64,000 nucleotides of DNA, taken from the NCBI GenBank assembly GCA_024123955.1, contig CP099652.1:6324001-6388000 (forward strand), read 5' to 3'. The notes under the pieces were generated by a model that was not told where the DNA came from, ran no database searches, and worked only from the letters and a program-made list of their open reading frames with translations. Position numbers and translations under genes: made by a program. How positions within the stretch are numbered: the stretch's first letter is position 1; the number at the start of each line of letters is the position of its first letter. The DNA is from Oxalobacteraceae bacterium OTU3CINTB1 (GTDB taxonomy: Bacteria; Pseudomonadota; Gammaproteobacteria; Burkholderiales; Burkholderiaceae_D). This document shows positions 1 through 10,116 of this stretch, piece by piece.

Positions 1-701
1 GGATAGATGCCGTCCAGGCCCGAGGTGACGACGATGTCGCCCACCTGGATATCGGCATTGGGGGCGGTGAAGCGCAGCTCCAGCGCGCCGACCTTGCCGC
101 GTCCATACGCGACGCTGCGCAAGCCGTTGCGCAGCAGCTGCACCGGGATGGCCTGCTCCTTGTCGGTCAGCAGCGTGACCTCGGAGGTGAACGGGAACAC
201 CCGCGTCACCTGCCCGACCACGCCCTGGTTGTCGATCACCGGCATGCCGAGCATGACATCGCTCTTGATGCCGCGGTCGAGGATGATCTTGCGGCTGTTG
301 GCGTCGCGCGCGTCGTACAGCACCTCGGCCAGCATCGACTTGACGGGCAACTGTTCGCGCGCGCCCATCAGCTTGCGCAGCTGGTTGTTCTCGACGGTGC
401 GCAGCTGCGCCTGCTGCAGCGCCTGGGCGTCGGCGATCTGCTGGCGTTTGAGCTCATTGACCTGCTTTTTCATCGACGACAAGGTGGAGAAGTAGTCGCC
501 GACGCCGTAAATGGCGTCGCGCGGCAGCAGCGCGACCATCTGCAGCGGATACAGCACGGTACCCGCGACCTGGCGCACGGTCGACAGGGTGCGCATGCGC
601 GCGTCGACCAACAGCAGTGCAATCGATATGCACGCGAACACCGTCATCTTGACCCGGGCCGAAGCGCCTTGCTTGAAAAGTGGCGGAGGACTGTATTCCA
701 T
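1..701 (-). CDS. mreC: Rod shape-determining protein MreC, C-terminus cut by window edge
   Basis: The reverse strand from 701 encodes MEYSPPPLFKQG and continues open to the window edge (about 233 codons). It has a short cytoplasmic N-terminus, one membrane segment (roughly residues 18-35), a coiled coil around residues 70-105 (MKKQVNELKRQQ region), and then the periplasmic beta domain with GMPVIDNQGVVGQV. This is the known MreC architecture. MreC is an inner-membrane scaffold that links MreB to the periplasmic elongation machinery. It lies directly downstream of mreB on the same strand with an 88-bp gap, as in most proteobacteria. The C-terminus and any mreD lie outside the window. Confidence 0.95.
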   Translation of the reverse strand, partial: MEYSPPPLFKQGASARVKMTVFACISIALLLVDARMRTLSTVRQVAGTVLYPLQMVALLPRDAIYGVGDYFSTLSSMKKQVNELKRQQIADAQALQQAQLRTVENNQLRKLMGAREQLPVKSMLAEVLYDARDANSRKIILDRGIKSDVMLGMPVIDNQGVVGQVTRVFPFTSEVTLLTDKEQAIPVQLLRNGLRSVAYGRGKVGALELRFTAPNADIQVGDIVVTSGLDGIY

Positions 702-759
702 GACTTCCAATAATCCGGCGCTCCCGCGCCCACGAGACTGTCAACTCACCCAAAGCACC

Positions 760-781
760 GGGGCCGCTGTTTCGCGGCCCC
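760..781 (-). terminator. GC-rich hairpin between mreB and mreC
   Basis: A perfect 8-bp stem (GGGGCCGC, 6-base loop, GCGGCCCC) sits between the mreB stop and the mreC start. No T-tract follows on either strand. It may attenuate transcription into mreC or stabilise the mreB message rather than fully terminate it. Confidence 0.35.
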
Positions 782-789
782 GTCTTGGA

Positions 790-2034
<1,245 letters not shown>

Positions 2035-2104
2035 TTAGCCAGAACTTCAAGTTTTTTATCAATGTAACAATTAAACCCCGCGCGGCCCGTCCGCGCCATT
2101 CGCT

Positions 2105-2407
2105 ATGTCCCTGACCCTATCCGACGTAACACGCATTGCCAAACTGGCCCAACTTGAGATGAGCGAGCAGCAGAGCGCCACCGCGCTCGAGCAGCTGAAT
2201 GGCATTTTCGCGCTGGCCGAACAGATGCAAGCGGTCGACACCGACGGCGTCGCCCCGCTGAGCCACCCGCTGGCGGCGCACATGAACAACATCGCGCTGC
2301 GCCTGCGCGAGGACGCGGCCACCGAGGCCAATCGCCGCGAGGACTACCAGGCCGTCGCGCCGAAGACACAGGATGGCCTGTACCTGGTGCCGAAAGTGAT
2401 CGAATAA
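2105..2407 (+). CDS. gatC: Asp-tRNA(Asn)/Glu-tRNA(Gln) amidotransferase subunit C
   Basis: 100 residues, typical for GatC. It starts [20 protein letters not shown] and ends near [11 protein letters not shown], matching the family's N-terminal helices and its C-terminal belt that wraps GatA and GatB. It is the small structural subunit of the transamidation complex that corrects misacylated Glu-tRNA(Gln) and Asp-tRNA(Asn). It is the first gene of gatC-gatA-gatB. No clear Shine-Dalgarno precedes its ATG. The 76-bp gap to gatA shows no gene. Confidence 0.97.
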   Translation: MSLTLSDVTRIAKLAQLEMSEQQSATALEQLNGIFALAEQMQAVDTDGVAPLSHPLAAHMNNIALRLREDAATEANRREDYQAVAPKTQDGLYLVPKVIE

Positions 2408-2483
2408 GCAATCCGCGCAAGCGCGCACGGGGTTTTTTGCCCACACCTTCGCCTCGATCATCCCCGAATTGAATTGAAACGCC

Positions 2484-3968
2484 ATGCACACCAAAACCCT
2501 TAAAGAGCTGTCCGCGCTCCTGCAAAGCAAAGCCGTCACCGCCACCGAGCTGGCCACGCACTTCCTCGACCGCATCGAGAAGAGCGATTTGAACGCCTTC
2601 CTGCACGTGGACCGCGCCTTGACCCTGGCGCAGGCCGCCGAGGCCGACGCCCGCATCGCCGCCGGCACCGCCACCCCACTGACCGGCGTACCGATCGCCC
2701 ACAAGGACATCTTCGTCACGCGCGACTGGCGCTCGACCGCCGGCTCCAAAATGCTGGCCGACTACGTCAGCCCGTTCGACGCCACCGTCGTCGAGAAGTT
2801 CCGCAAAGCCGGCATGGTCACCCTGGGCAAATTGAACTGCGACGAATTCGCCATGGGCTCGGCCAACGAGAACTCGGCCTTCGGTCCGGTCAAGAACCCG
2901 TGGGACAAGAACGCCGTGCCGGGCGGCTCGTCGGGCGGCTCGGCCGCCGCCGTCGCCGCGCGCCTGGCGCCGGCCGTCACCGGCACCGACACCGGCGGCT
3001 CGATCCGCCAGCCGGCCGCCTTCTGCGGCATCACCGGCATCAAGCCGACCTATGGCCGCGTGTCGCGCTTCGGCATGATCGCCTTCGCCTCGTCGCTCGA
3101 CCAGGGCGGCCCGATGGCGCAGACGGCCGAGGACTGCGCGCTGCTGCTCAACGCCATGGCCGGCTTCGACGAACGCGACTCGACCTCGCTGACGCCCGAA
3201 CTGGGCGGCGTCGACGAGGACTTCACCCGTGAACTGGGCCAGCCGCTGACCGGCCTGCGCATCGGCGTGCCGAAGGAATACTTCGGCGAAGGCCTGGCGG
3301 CCGACGTCGAACAGGCCGTGCGCGCCGCGCTGGCGCAGTACGAGGCGCTGGGCGCGACCCTGGTCGACATTTCGCTGCCGAACACCGCGCTGTCGATCCC
3401 GGCCTACTACATGATCGCCCCGGCCGAGGCGTCGTCCAACCTGTCGCGCTTTGACGGCGTGCGCTACGGCCACCGCGCCGCGGAGTACAAGGACCTGTCG
3501 GACATGTACCGCAAGACGCGCGCCGAAGGCTTCGGCGCCGAAGTCAAACGCCGCATCATGGTCGGCACCTATGTGCTGTGCCACGGTTACTACGACGCCT
3601 ACTATCTGAAGGCGCAAAAGATCCGCCGCCTCATCGCGCAGGACTTCGAAGCGGTGCTCAACGGCCCGAACGCCGTCTGCGACGTCATCATGGGACCGGT
3701 CGCGCCGACCGTCGCCTGGGACCTGGGCGACAAGTCCGACGACCCGGTGGCCGCCTACCTGGCCGACATCTTCACCCTGTCGACCAGCCTGGCCGGCCTG
3801 CCCGGCATGTCGATCCCGTGCGGCTTCGGCCAGGGCGAGAAAAACGCCAACCGCCCGGTGGGTCTGCAAATCATCGGCAAGCATTTCGGCGAAGCGAAGC
3901 TGCTCAACGTCGCCCACCAGTACCAGCTGGCGACCGACTGGCATACCCGCGCTCCGGCCGGCATCTAA
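2484..3968 (+). CDS. gatA: Glu-tRNA(Gln) amidotransferase subunit A (amidase)
   Basis: 494 residues, full length. It carries the amidase-signature triad: Lys74 in [11 protein letters not shown], the cis-Ser near 149 in [11 protein letters not shown], and the nucleophile Ser173 in [15 protein letters not shown]. GatA hydrolyses glutamine and channels ammonia to GatB. It sits between gatC and gatB (22-bp gap) in a canonical gatCAB order. GatCAB implies that Gln-tRNA(Gln) and/or Asn-tRNA(Asn) is made indirectly, which is common in betaproteobacteria. Confidence 0.98.
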   Translation: MHTKTLKELSALLQSKAVTATELATHFLDRIEKSDLNAFLHVDRALTLAQAAEADARIAAGTATPLTGVPIAHKDIFVTRDWRSTAGSKMLADYVSPFDATVVEKFRKAGMVTLGKLNCDEFAMGSANENSAFGPVKNPWDKNAVPGGSSGGSAAAVAARLAPAVTGTDTGGSIRQPAAFCGITGIKPTYGRVSRFGMIAFASSLDQGGPMAQTAEDCALLLNAMAGFDERDSTSLTPELGGVDEDFTRELGQPLTGLRIGVPKEYFGEGLAADVEQAVRAALAQYEALGATLVDISLPNTALSIPAYYMIAPAEASSNLSRFDGVRYGHRAAEYKDLSDMYRKTRAEGFGAEVKRRIMVGTYVLCHGYYDAYYLKAQKIRRLIAQDFEAVLNGPNAVCDVIMGPVAPTVAWDLGDKSDDPVAAYLADIFTLSTSLAGLPGMSIPCGFGQGEKNANRPVGLQIIGKHFGEAKLLNVAHQYQLATDWHTRAPAGI

Positions 3969-3990
3969 CATAGAACAGAGCGAGAATCAT

Positions 3991-5451
3991 ATGGAATGGG
4001 AAGTCGTCATCGGTCTTGAGAACCACGTGCAGCTCACGACCGAATCAAAAATCTTCAGCGGCTCGCCGATCAAGTTCGGCGCCGAGCCGAACACGCAAGC
4101 CAGTCCGGTGGACCTGGCGCTGCCCGGCGTGCTGCCGGTGATGAACAAGCAGGCGGTCGACCGCGCCATCCGCTTCGGCCTGGCCGTCGGCGCAAAAATC
4201 GCGCCGGCGTCGATCTTCGCCCGCAAAAACTACTTCTATCCGGACCTGCCGAAGGGCTACCAGATCAGCCAATTCGAAGACCCGGTGGTCATCGGCGGCT
4301 CGCTGACGTTCGGTTTCGAGAAGGATGGCGAATTCGTCACCAAGACCGTCAACCTGACGCGCGCGCACCTGGAAGAAGACGCCGGCAAATCGCTGCACGA
4401 AGACTACGCCGGCATGAGCGGCATCGACTTGAACCGCGCCGGCACGCCGCTGCTGGAAATCGTCTCCGAGCCGGAAATCCGCAGTGCGGCCGAAGCGGTG
4501 GCCTACGCCAAGGCCCTGCACTCGCTGGTGATGTGGCTCGGCGTCTGCGACGGCAACATGCAGGAAGGCTCGTTCCGCTGCGACGTCAACGTCTCGGTGC
4601 GCCCTAAAGGCCAGAAGGAATACGGCACCCGCTGCGAGATCAAGAACCTGAACTCGTTCCGCTTCATCGAGGAAGCCGTGCACGTCGAAGTGCGCCGCCA
4701 GATCGAATTGATCGAAGACGGCGGCAAGGTCGTGCAGGCGACTCGCCTGTACGATCCGGACCGCAAAGAGACGCGCGAAATGCGCAGCAAGGAAGACGCG
4801 CAGGACTACCGCTACTTCCCGGACCCGGACCTGCCGCCGCTGGTGATTTCGGACGAATGGATCTCGAGCGTTAAAGCTTCCATGCCGGAACTGCCGGCCG
4901 CCATGCGCGCGCGCTTCATCAGCGAATACGCGCTGCCGGAATACGACTCACTGGTGCTGACCGCGTCCAAGTCGATGGCGACCTACTTTGTCGCCGTGGT
5001 GGAAAAGGCCGGCAAGGAAAACGCCAAGGCCGCCGCCAACTGGCTGATGGGCGACGTCTCGTCGACCCTGAACCGCGAAGGCGTGGACCTGGACGACTCG
5101 CCGGTATCGGCCGCGCAGCTGGCGGCGATGTTGAAGCGCATCGCCGACGGCACCATCTCCAACAAGGCGGCGAAGGAAGTCTTCGCCGGCATGTGGGAAG
5201 CCAAATCGGCCGATGAAAACCTGGTCGACACCATCATCGAAGCCAAGGGTCTGAAGCAGATCTCGGACACCGGCGCGCTCGAAGCGATCGTCAACGACGT
5301 CATCGCCGCCAACGCCAAATCGGTCGAGCAGTACCGCGCAGGCAAGGAAGCGGCGCTCAATGCGCTGATCGGCCAGGCGATGAAAGCGTCGCGCGGCAAG
5401 GCCAACCCGGCGCAGCTGACCGAACTGCTGAAGGCCAAGCTGGCCGAATAA
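3991..5451 (+). CDS. gatB: Asp/Glu-tRNA amidotransferase subunit B
   Basis: 486 residues. The N-terminal cradle domain begins [15 protein letters not shown]. The kinase/amidotransferase motifs [13 protein letters not shown] and [13 protein letters not shown] are present near residues 190-285. The C-terminal YqeY-like tRNA-binding tail ends [10 protein letters not shown]. GatB phosphorylates and amidates the misacylated aminoacyl-tRNA. It is the last gene of gatCAB and is followed 20 bp later by a strong intrinsic terminator. Confidence 0.98.
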   Translation: MEWEVVIGLENHVQLTTESKIFSGSPIKFGAEPNTQASPVDLALPGVLPVMNKQAVDRAIRFGLAVGAKIAPASIFARKNYFYPDLPKGYQISQFEDPVVIGGSLTFGFEKDGEFVTKTVNLTRAHLEEDAGKSLHEDYAGMSGIDLNRAGTPLLEIVSEPEIRSAAEAVAYAKALHSLVMWLGVCDGNMQEGSFRCDVNVSVRPKGQKEYGTRCEIKNLNSFRFIEEAVHVEVRRQIELIEDGGKVVQATRLYDPDRKETREMRSKEDAQDYRYFPDPDLPPLVISDEWISSVKASMPELPAAMRARFISEYALPEYDSLVLTASKSMATYFVAVVEKAGKENAKAAANWLMGDVSSTLNREGVDLDDSPVSAAQLAAMLKRIADGTISNKAAKEVFAGMWEAKSADENLVDTIIEAKGLKQISDTGALEAIVNDVIAANAKSVEQYRAGKEAALNALIGQAMKASRGKANPAQLTELLKAKLAE

Positions 5452-5470
5452 GTTTTTCGCCCGGCTGAAA

Positions 5471-5515
5471 GAAAAACGCCCCGCCAGCCAAAAGGCTCGC
5501 GGGGCGTTTTCTTCT
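5471..5515 (+). terminator. Intrinsic terminator of gatCAB
   Basis: A long GC-rich hairpin, with ACGCCCCGC pairing with GCGGGGCGT plus an inner AGCC/GGCT stem, is followed by TTTTCTTCTT on the plus strand. Confidence 0.9.
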
Positions 5516-5523
5516 TATCGTCA

Positions 5524-5785
5524 AGGCTTGACGTTACCAACCGTCGGGGTCAAGTCTGTCATTCGGACACAGTCACATCAGTAGTGTCTGTCGCCGCCGT
5601 CCGTAGCTGTTGCTCGCAACCGTCGCAATCAAAGCGATAGGCCACAACGCCGCCAAAGCCCAGACCGTGTCCGAATGCCAGACTTGACCCCGTCGAAGTT
5701 CAAAAGCCCAGACCGTGTCCGAATGTCAGACTTGACCCCGTCGAAGTTCATGACCCCGTCGAAGTTCACTCAGGCTTGACGTTAC
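5524..5785. repeat. MITE-like repeat insertion flanked by a 14-bp direct repeat
   Basis: AGGCTTGACGTTAC occurs at 5524-5537 and again at 5772-5785, where it is the 3' end of the adjacent hydrolase gene. Between them, a 26-nt arm at 5545-5570 beginning CGGGGTCAAGTCTG is repeated in inverted orientation at 5667-5692 and 5715-5740 with one mismatch each. The right side is a 47-48-nt tandem duplication (5655-5701 and 5703-5749) ending GACCCCGTCGAAGTTC, with a third partial copy at 5750-5767. No gene is seen. The stretch 5452-5765 otherwise holds only the gatB terminator. A mobilised palindromic element is the simplest reading. Confidence 0.75.
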
Positions 5786-6704
5786 GGTTCAGGAATTCCA
5801 GCATTTGCGTGGCGATCTCCTGGCCGTGGGTCTCGATGGCGAAGTGGCCCGAGTCCAGGAAGCGCACTTCGGCTTTAGGATTGTCGCGTTTAAACGCTTC
5901 GGCGCCGGCCGGCAGGAAGAACGGATCGTTCTTGCCCCAGATCGCCAGCGTTGGCGGGCGGTGGCTGCGGAAAAATTCATGCAGCTGGCCGTACTGCTTG
6001 ATGTTCTGGCCGTAGTCGAGCAGCAGGTCCATCTGTACCTCAACGCCGATGCGCTCTATCGCCGCGTGGGCCAACTGCCACGTCTCCGGCGCGATCAGCG
6101 ACGCATCGCGCACGCCCTCGGTGTACTGCCACTTGGTCATATCCAGCGTATTAAAGCGGCGCAGCGCCTCGCGGTTGGCAGGGGTCGGATCGGCCCAAGC
6201 CTTGCGCATATCGGCCCAGCCGTCGCTCAAGCCCTCTTCGTAGCCATTGCCGTTCTGGCTGACGATCGCCGTGACTTTTTGCGGATTCTTCACCGCCAGG
6301 CGCCAGCCGACCGGCGCGCCATAATCGAACACATACATCGCGTAGCGCTCCGCCCCCTTTGCCACGGTGAAGGCGTCGATCACGGAGGCGAGGTTGTCGA
6401 AGGTGTAAGCGAACTGCTTGCCGGGAATGACGCTCGTCTGGCCGAAGCCCGGCAAATCCGGCGCGATCACGTGGTACTTGGCCGCCAGTTGCGGGATCAG
6501 ATCGCGGAACATATACGAAGAGGCGCCAAAGCCATGCAGCAGCAACACAACGGGCGCCTTGGCCGGGCCGGCCTCGCGGTAGAAGACGTTGACGCCCTGA
6601 ACTTCCATTGTACGGTAGTGGACCTGCGTGGCATTGTCGGCGGCGTTGGCGACAAGGGCGGTGGCCAGGCTGGCTGCGGCAAACAGCGATGGTTTGAGGT
6701 TCAT
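5766..6704 (-). CDS. Exported epoxide hydrolase / haloalkane dehalogenase-like alpha/beta hydrolase
   Basis: 312 residues with a signal peptide (residues 1-22, ending LVANAAD). The alpha/beta-hydrolase core has the oxyanion motif LLLHGFGASS near residue 55. The nucleophile position is Asp127 in VFDYGAPVGW, in place of the usual GxSxG serine, and DSGHFAIE near the C-terminus supplies the catalytic His. An Asp nucleophile marks the epoxide-hydrolase/dehalogenase branch; the substrate is unknown. It is divergent from the CGNR regulator, with an inverted repeat between them. The last codons lie in a repeat-duplicated sequence: an upstream copy would give an ending in KP rather than KPE. Confidence 0.85.
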   Translation of the reverse strand: MNLKPSLFAAASLATALVANAADNATQVHYRTMEVQGVNVFYREAGPAKAPVVLLLHGFGASSYMFRDLIPQLAAKYHVIAPDLPGFGQTSVIPGKQFAYTFDNLASVIDAFTVAKGAERYAMYVFDYGAPVGWRLAVKNPQKVTAIVSQNGNGYEEGLSDGWADMRKAWADPTPANREALRRFNTLDMTKWQYTEGVRDASLIAPETWQLAHAAIERIGVEVQMDLLLDYGQNIKQYGQLHEFFRSHRPPTLAIWGKNDPFFLPAGAEAFKRDNPKAEVRFLDSGHFAIETHGQEIATQMLEFLNRNVKPE

Positions 6705-6749
6705 GACGATTCCTTCGGCTAATAAACGTTGAGCGGCTTGAATAACCGC

Positions 6750-6804
6750 TATAATTGACTCAAGTTGGTTACTTAAGACGAAGTATCAGGAATTTTAAGT
6801 AACC
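6750..6804 (+). promoter_or_regulatory. Candidate promoter and operator between hydrolase and CGNR regulator
   Basis: A perfect -10-like TATAAT at 6750-6755 on the plus strand is followed by a perfect inverted repeat, GGTTACTTAA (6767-6776) and TTAAGTAACC (6795-6804), around the expected start of the regulator transcript. The arms are extended by GTT/CAAC at their outer ends. This position suits autoregulation by the CGNR protein and repression or activation of the divergent hydrolase. The -35 is poor. Confidence 0.5.
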
Positions 6805-6835
6805 TGTCAACTCCAATTTTAACGGTTAGTAAATC

Positions 6836-7447
6836 ATGAAAGTAGAAAAGCATCTCGCTAGCGGGCAAACGGAAGCGCCGATGGTGGGCGACCATCTGGC
6901 GATGGATCTGCTGAACACAGAGGCCAGCGTGAACGGCGTCACGGTCGACTATTGGCACAGTGGCGAGGACATTCTGACGTGGCTGGCGCGTCACGGCATC
7001 GCAACGGGCGGCACGGAAAGCCCGCTGGACTTGGCCTCGCTGCTGACGCGAGGAAAAACGCTGCGCGCGTTGGTGAGGCGGCTGATCGGGGAACGCAAGG
7101 ACGACAGGCTCGGCGACATCGCCGAACTGGACGCCTACCTGCACGCCCACATCAGCGCGCCCCACTTGGCGCGCGACAGCGAAGGCGGGTTGACCCTCAC
7201 GCGCCTGGCGCGCGCGGATCCGGTCGCGTCGATGCTAGGCGCGGTGGCCGAGGCGGCGGCACAACTGCTGGTCGAAGGCGATTTCGACCTCGTCAAGCAA
7301 TGCGAGCACCCCGAATGCATCCTGTGGTTTTACGACCGCACCAAGGCGCACAAACGGCGCTGGTGCAGCATGGCCCTGTGCGGCAACCGCTACAAGGCGG
7401 CCCAGTTCCGGAAGAAAGCGGGTCGAGGGGCGGATAACGTCGAATGA
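6836..7447 (+). CDS. CGNR zinc-finger regulator (ABATE domain)
   Basis: 203 residues. The N-terminal part (about 1-130) resembles the ABATE stress-regulator domain, with GDHLAMDLLNTEAS near residue 18. The C-terminus carries the treble-clef motif CEHPECILWFYD followed by RRWCSMALCGNRYKAAQFR near residues 160-190, including the defining CGNR. Members are transcription factors usually found beside the enzyme they control. Here the divergent neighbour is the epoxide-hydrolase-like gene, so that is the probable target. The ligand is unknown. Confidence 0.88.
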   Translation: MKVEKHLASGQTEAPMVGDHLAMDLLNTEASVNGVTVDYWHSGEDILTWLARHGIATGGTESPLDLASLLTRGKTLRALVRRLIGERKDDRLGDIAELDAYLHAHISAPHLARDSEGGLTLTRLARADPVASMLGAVAEAAAQLLVEGDFDLVKQCEHPECILWFYDRTKAHKRRWCSMALCGNRYKAAQFRKKAGRGADNVE

Positions 7448-7467
7448 TTAGGTTGGACGATCCCGCA

Positions 7468-7484
7468 CTTGACCCCGTCGAAGT
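7468..7484 (+). repeat. Solo copy of the CTTGACCCCGTCGAAGT repeat
   Basis: The 17-mer CTTGACCCCGTCGAAGT, the core of the repeat insertion 1.7 kb upstream (5731-5747), recurs here just before the toxin-antitoxin genes. Confidence 0.7.
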
Positions 7485-7530
7485 GCCGGTGCCACCCGCA
7501 TGTGATACGCTTTACTAGACGGAGGCGATC

Positions 7531-7749
7531 ATGAAAATCCACCACATCCACATTGACCCTGAAATTATGAGCGGCGCCCCCTGCTTCCAGGGGACGCGTG
7601 TATTGGTCAAGAATCTCTTCGACTATCTGGAAGGCGAAGCCTCCCTGGACGATTTCTTATCAGATTTCCCCAGTGTGTCGCGCGAGGCTGCGCTCTCCGT
7701 GCTTCAGGCGGCAAAAAATCGCTTGCTGACGGATGCGACTTCTACTTGA
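7531..7749 (+). CDS. DUF433 antitoxin
   Basis: 72 residues containing the DUF433 core IDPEIMSGAPCFQGTRVLV and a helical segment DYLEGEASLDDFLSDFP, a winged-helix-like DNA-binding fold. GGAG lies at good spacing before the ATG. DUF433 proteins are typical antitoxins of DUF5615 (PIN-like) toxins. The toxin gene overlaps its end by 17 bp, which implies coupled translation. The pair has lower GC than the flanking genes, which suggests horizontal gain. Confidence 0.9.
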   Translation: MKIHHIHIDPEIMSGAPCFQGTRVLVKNLFDYLEGEASLDDFLSDFPSVSREAALSVLQAAKNRLLTDATST

Positions 7750-8053
7750 CGAATCTGTACCCGCTGCTCTGCGACATCACTTGACTGGCCACTCAGTCAA
7801 GACCGTCAAAGAAAAGGGCTGGGTCGGAATGAAGAACGGCGCGCTGCTATCTCATGCCGCCGCAGAATTCGACGCGCTCATTACAGTCGATAAGAATCTT
7901 CCATACCAACAAAACTTAAAAAAACTGCCATTGGCCGTTGTCGTCCTTGACGCACACTCGAATGCGCTCACGGCGCTCCTGCCACTGATGGCGAACCTCA
8001 TGTCCAAACTATCCACACTCACGCCATGCACCATTGTCAGAGTTACTGCCTGA
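7733..8053 (+). CDS. DUF5615 PIN-like toxin
   Basis: 106 residues. The start MRLLLDESVPAALRHHLTGH holds the first conserved acidic residue of the PIN-like fold, and FDALITVDKNLPYQQNL (about residues 47-63) the second acidic cluster. This matches DUF5615 ribonuclease-like toxins of the Mut7-C/PIN group. The gene overlaps the DUF433 antitoxin. Activity is inferred from the family; the sequence looks intact. Confidence 0.88.
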   Translation: MRLLLDESVPAALRHHLTGHSVKTVKEKGWVGMKNGALLSHAAAEFDALITVDKNLPYQQNLKKLPLAVVVLDAHSNALTALLPLMANLMSKLSTLTPCTIVRVTA

Positions 8054-8097
8054 TGACCTCCGGTATTCTTCGCAGTAATGAAAAACGACACACGACA

Positions 8098-8799
8098 ATG
8101 AACCACAACTCCCTGACTATCCTGGTGGTGGAAGACCACCCGACGATCGCGCGCCAGGTCGTGGACTTCCTCGACGGCCTCAAGTGGCAAACCGACCATG
8201 CCGCCACCGGCGCGCTCGCCATCGAACTGGCGACGCGCGAAACGTACGACGTCGTCCTGCTCGACCTCAACCTGCCGGACATCGATGGCCTCGACGTCTG
8301 CCGCGCGATCAAGGCGCGCGCGCCGCGCAACGTCCCGGTACTGATGCTCACCGCCCGCGACGCGTTCGAAGACAAGGCGCGCGGCTTCAATGGCGGCGCC
8401 GACGATTACCTGACCAAACCGTTCGACCTGCGCGAACTGGCCCTGCGTTGCGAGGCGATGGCGCGGCGCGCGCAACTGCATGTCGGCCAGGAAGTGCGCG
8501 TCGGCCCGCTGACGCTGCTTCCCAGGGAAAAGCGCGCACTCCACAACGACGCCCAGCTTCCGCTGACACACGCCGGTTTCAAGATTCTATCGGCGCTGTG
8601 CGCCGCGCACCCGCATGCCGTGTCCCGGTCGGCGCTGACGCACGCGCTGTGGGGTGCGAACCCACCGGACAGCGACGCCCTCAAATCGCACATCTACGCG
8701 CTGCGCAAGCAGCTGGAACTGGCCGGCGCGCCGGACATGGTCGTCACCATCCCGCAGCTCGGCTATCGGCTCAAGGTCGATGCGGCGGACCATGTTTAG
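8098..8799 (+). CDS. OmpR-family response regulator
   Basis: 233 residues. The receiver domain (about 8-120) has the acidic pair in LVVEDHPTI, the phospho-acceptor Asp in VVLLDLNLPDIDG, and the Lys switch in GADDYLTKPFDL. The C-terminal winged helix (about 135-230) ends VVTIPQLGYRLKV. The start MNHNSLTILVVEDH is chosen over an upstream in-frame ATG at 8026 because the receiver begins here. It overlaps the sensor kinase by 8 bp. The organisation resembles QseB/PmrA-type regulators; the signal is unknown. Confidence 0.93.
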   Translation: MNHNSLTILVVEDHPTIARQVVDFLDGLKWQTDHAATGALAIELATRETYDVVLLDLNLPDIDGLDVCRAIKARAPRNVPVLMLTARDAFEDKARGFNGGADDYLTKPFDLRELALRCEAMARRAQLHVGQEVRVGPLTLLPREKRALHNDAQLPLTHAGFKILSALCAAHPHAVSRSALTHALWGANPPDSDALKSHIYALRKQLELAGAPDMVVTIPQLGYRLKVDAADHV

Positions 8800-10039
8800 G
8801 TCGATCCGCCACGGCCTGTTCGCGGCGCTGGCCGGCTTCACGGTGCTGCTGTGCGTCGGCTATACCGGCTTGGCGCTGATCATCTCTTACGTGACCGAGG
8901 ACATGCTGGTCGACCGCCTGCTGGAGCGGGAAGCGACCGCCGTGACCGCGCAATTCCGCTCGGGCGGCGACATACAATCGACCGGCAACGACCTCATTCA
9001 CGTCTACCGGGACGCCGGCGCGCTGCCGCCCGTCGTGCGCGCGCAGGTGACCGCCGGCCGCGAGCACGGCGAGATATTTACCGACACCGGCCAGCACTAT
9101 AACCTGCGCACGCTCGACCTGCATGCGGCGAACGGCCGGCGGCGGCTCTATCTGCTGGCCGACGCCGGCCCGCTGCTGGTGGTGTCCAAACTGTTCCAGG
9201 ATGTTGGCGGCGTGCTGGTCGCGGTCGCGCTGGGGCTGATCGCCTTGGCGCTGCTGCTCGCCTACATGCTGTCGCGGCGCCTGGTGCTGCCGCTGCAGGT
9301 ATTGGCGGACGAAGTAAAAAGCCTGGCGCCGGAGGGCTCGACCGACTTCAGCGCCCGGCAACGCCCCGATGAAATCGGCTACCTGGCGGATAAGCTCGGC
9401 ACCACGATCGAAGCGTTGCACGCGGCGCTGCACCGCGAGCAGGCCTTCACGCGCGACGTCGGCCATGAGTTACGCACCCCGCTGACCGTCATGAACAACG
9501 TCCTTGGCCAGGCTGCGTCACGCCCGCTGCAGGCGCATGAGCTATCGCAGCTGCGGGCCGGCCTCGGCGAGCTCGGAGACACCGTCGACGTCCTGTTCGC
9601 CCTGGCGCGCGCGGAACACATCCCGAACGACATGGTCGACCTGCGCGGCTGTATAGAGGACAGCCTGCTGCGCCTGCTGGAGATGGAGACGGCCGACTGG
9701 AGCGACGACCGCCTGGCGCTGCAATTGCCGGACCGCCTGGAGGTCACGGGAAACCGCCATCTGTCCATGCTGCTGCTGAACAACTGCCTGGGCAACGCGC
9801 TGTTTCATGGCCGCGCCGCCTCGCGACTGCGGTTGTCGTTCGCCGACGGCGTGCTCAGCCTCGCAAACACGATCGATCCGGACCGGGCCGGCACGATGCA
9901 GGGCTTTCTGCACGGCCAGCATCTTTTGCGGCGCATCGCCAAGGCCATGGGCTGGGAAATCGCCTTCCACGCCGAAGCGGCGGCGTACCGGGTCGACATC
10001 GTACCCCTCGTGCCACTCGTACCGCTGCCCCCGCGCTGA
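8792..10039 (+). CDS. Sensor histidine kinase of the upstream regulator
   Basis: 415 residues, starting MFRSIRHGLFAALAG inside the regulator's last codons. There is a membrane segment near residues 8-33, a short periplasmic domain (about 35-120), and a second segment LVAVALGLIALALLLAYML near residue 140, followed by HAMP. The HisKA box is FTRDVGHELRTPLTVMNN (about residue 225). The C-terminal ATPase domain is short: the N box reads LLLNNCLGNALFHG but the usual DxGxG G1 motif is not obvious, so ATP binding may be divergent. Confidence 0.9.
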   Translation: MFRSIRHGLFAALAGFTVLLCVGYTGLALIISYVTEDMLVDRLLEREATAVTAQFRSGGDIQSTGNDLIHVYRDAGALPPVVRAQVTAGREHGEIFTDTGQHYNLRTLDLHAANGRRRLYLLADAGPLLVVSKLFQDVGGVLVAVALGLIALALLLAYMLSRRLVLPLQVLADEVKSLAPEGSTDFSARQRPDEIGYLADKLGTTIEALHAALHREQAFTRDVGHELRTPLTVMNNVLGQAASRPLQAHELSQLRAGLGELGDTVDVLFALARAEHIPNDMVDLRGCIEDSLLRLLEMETADWSDDRLALQLPDRLEVTGNRHLSMLLLNNCLGNALFHGRAASRLRLSFADGVLSLANTIDPDRAGTMQGFLHGQHLLRRIAKAMGWEIAFHAEAAAYRVDIVPLVPLVPLPPR

Positions 10040-10051
10040 AACCGGCCGGAC

Positions 10052-10068
10052 TTCACCGGGATTTCACC
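10052..10068 (+). promoter_or_regulatory. Direct repeat, candidate OmpR-family operator
   Basis: TTCACC at 10052-10057 and again at 10063-10068, an 11-bp period between the kinase and the esterase remnant. This spacing is typical of tandem sites for OmpR-family regulators such as the one upstream. Confidence 0.35.
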
Positions 10069-10116
10069 GCCGGTTTTCTATGCTGCGTACTCCTCAACTT
10101 CTTCCGGATACGCACC

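Noticed and set aside
5655..5749. Possible CRISPR-like array (48-bp units)
   Set aside because: Two tandem units plus a partial, with no spacers between them and inverted copies nearby. It is a duplicated mobile repeat.
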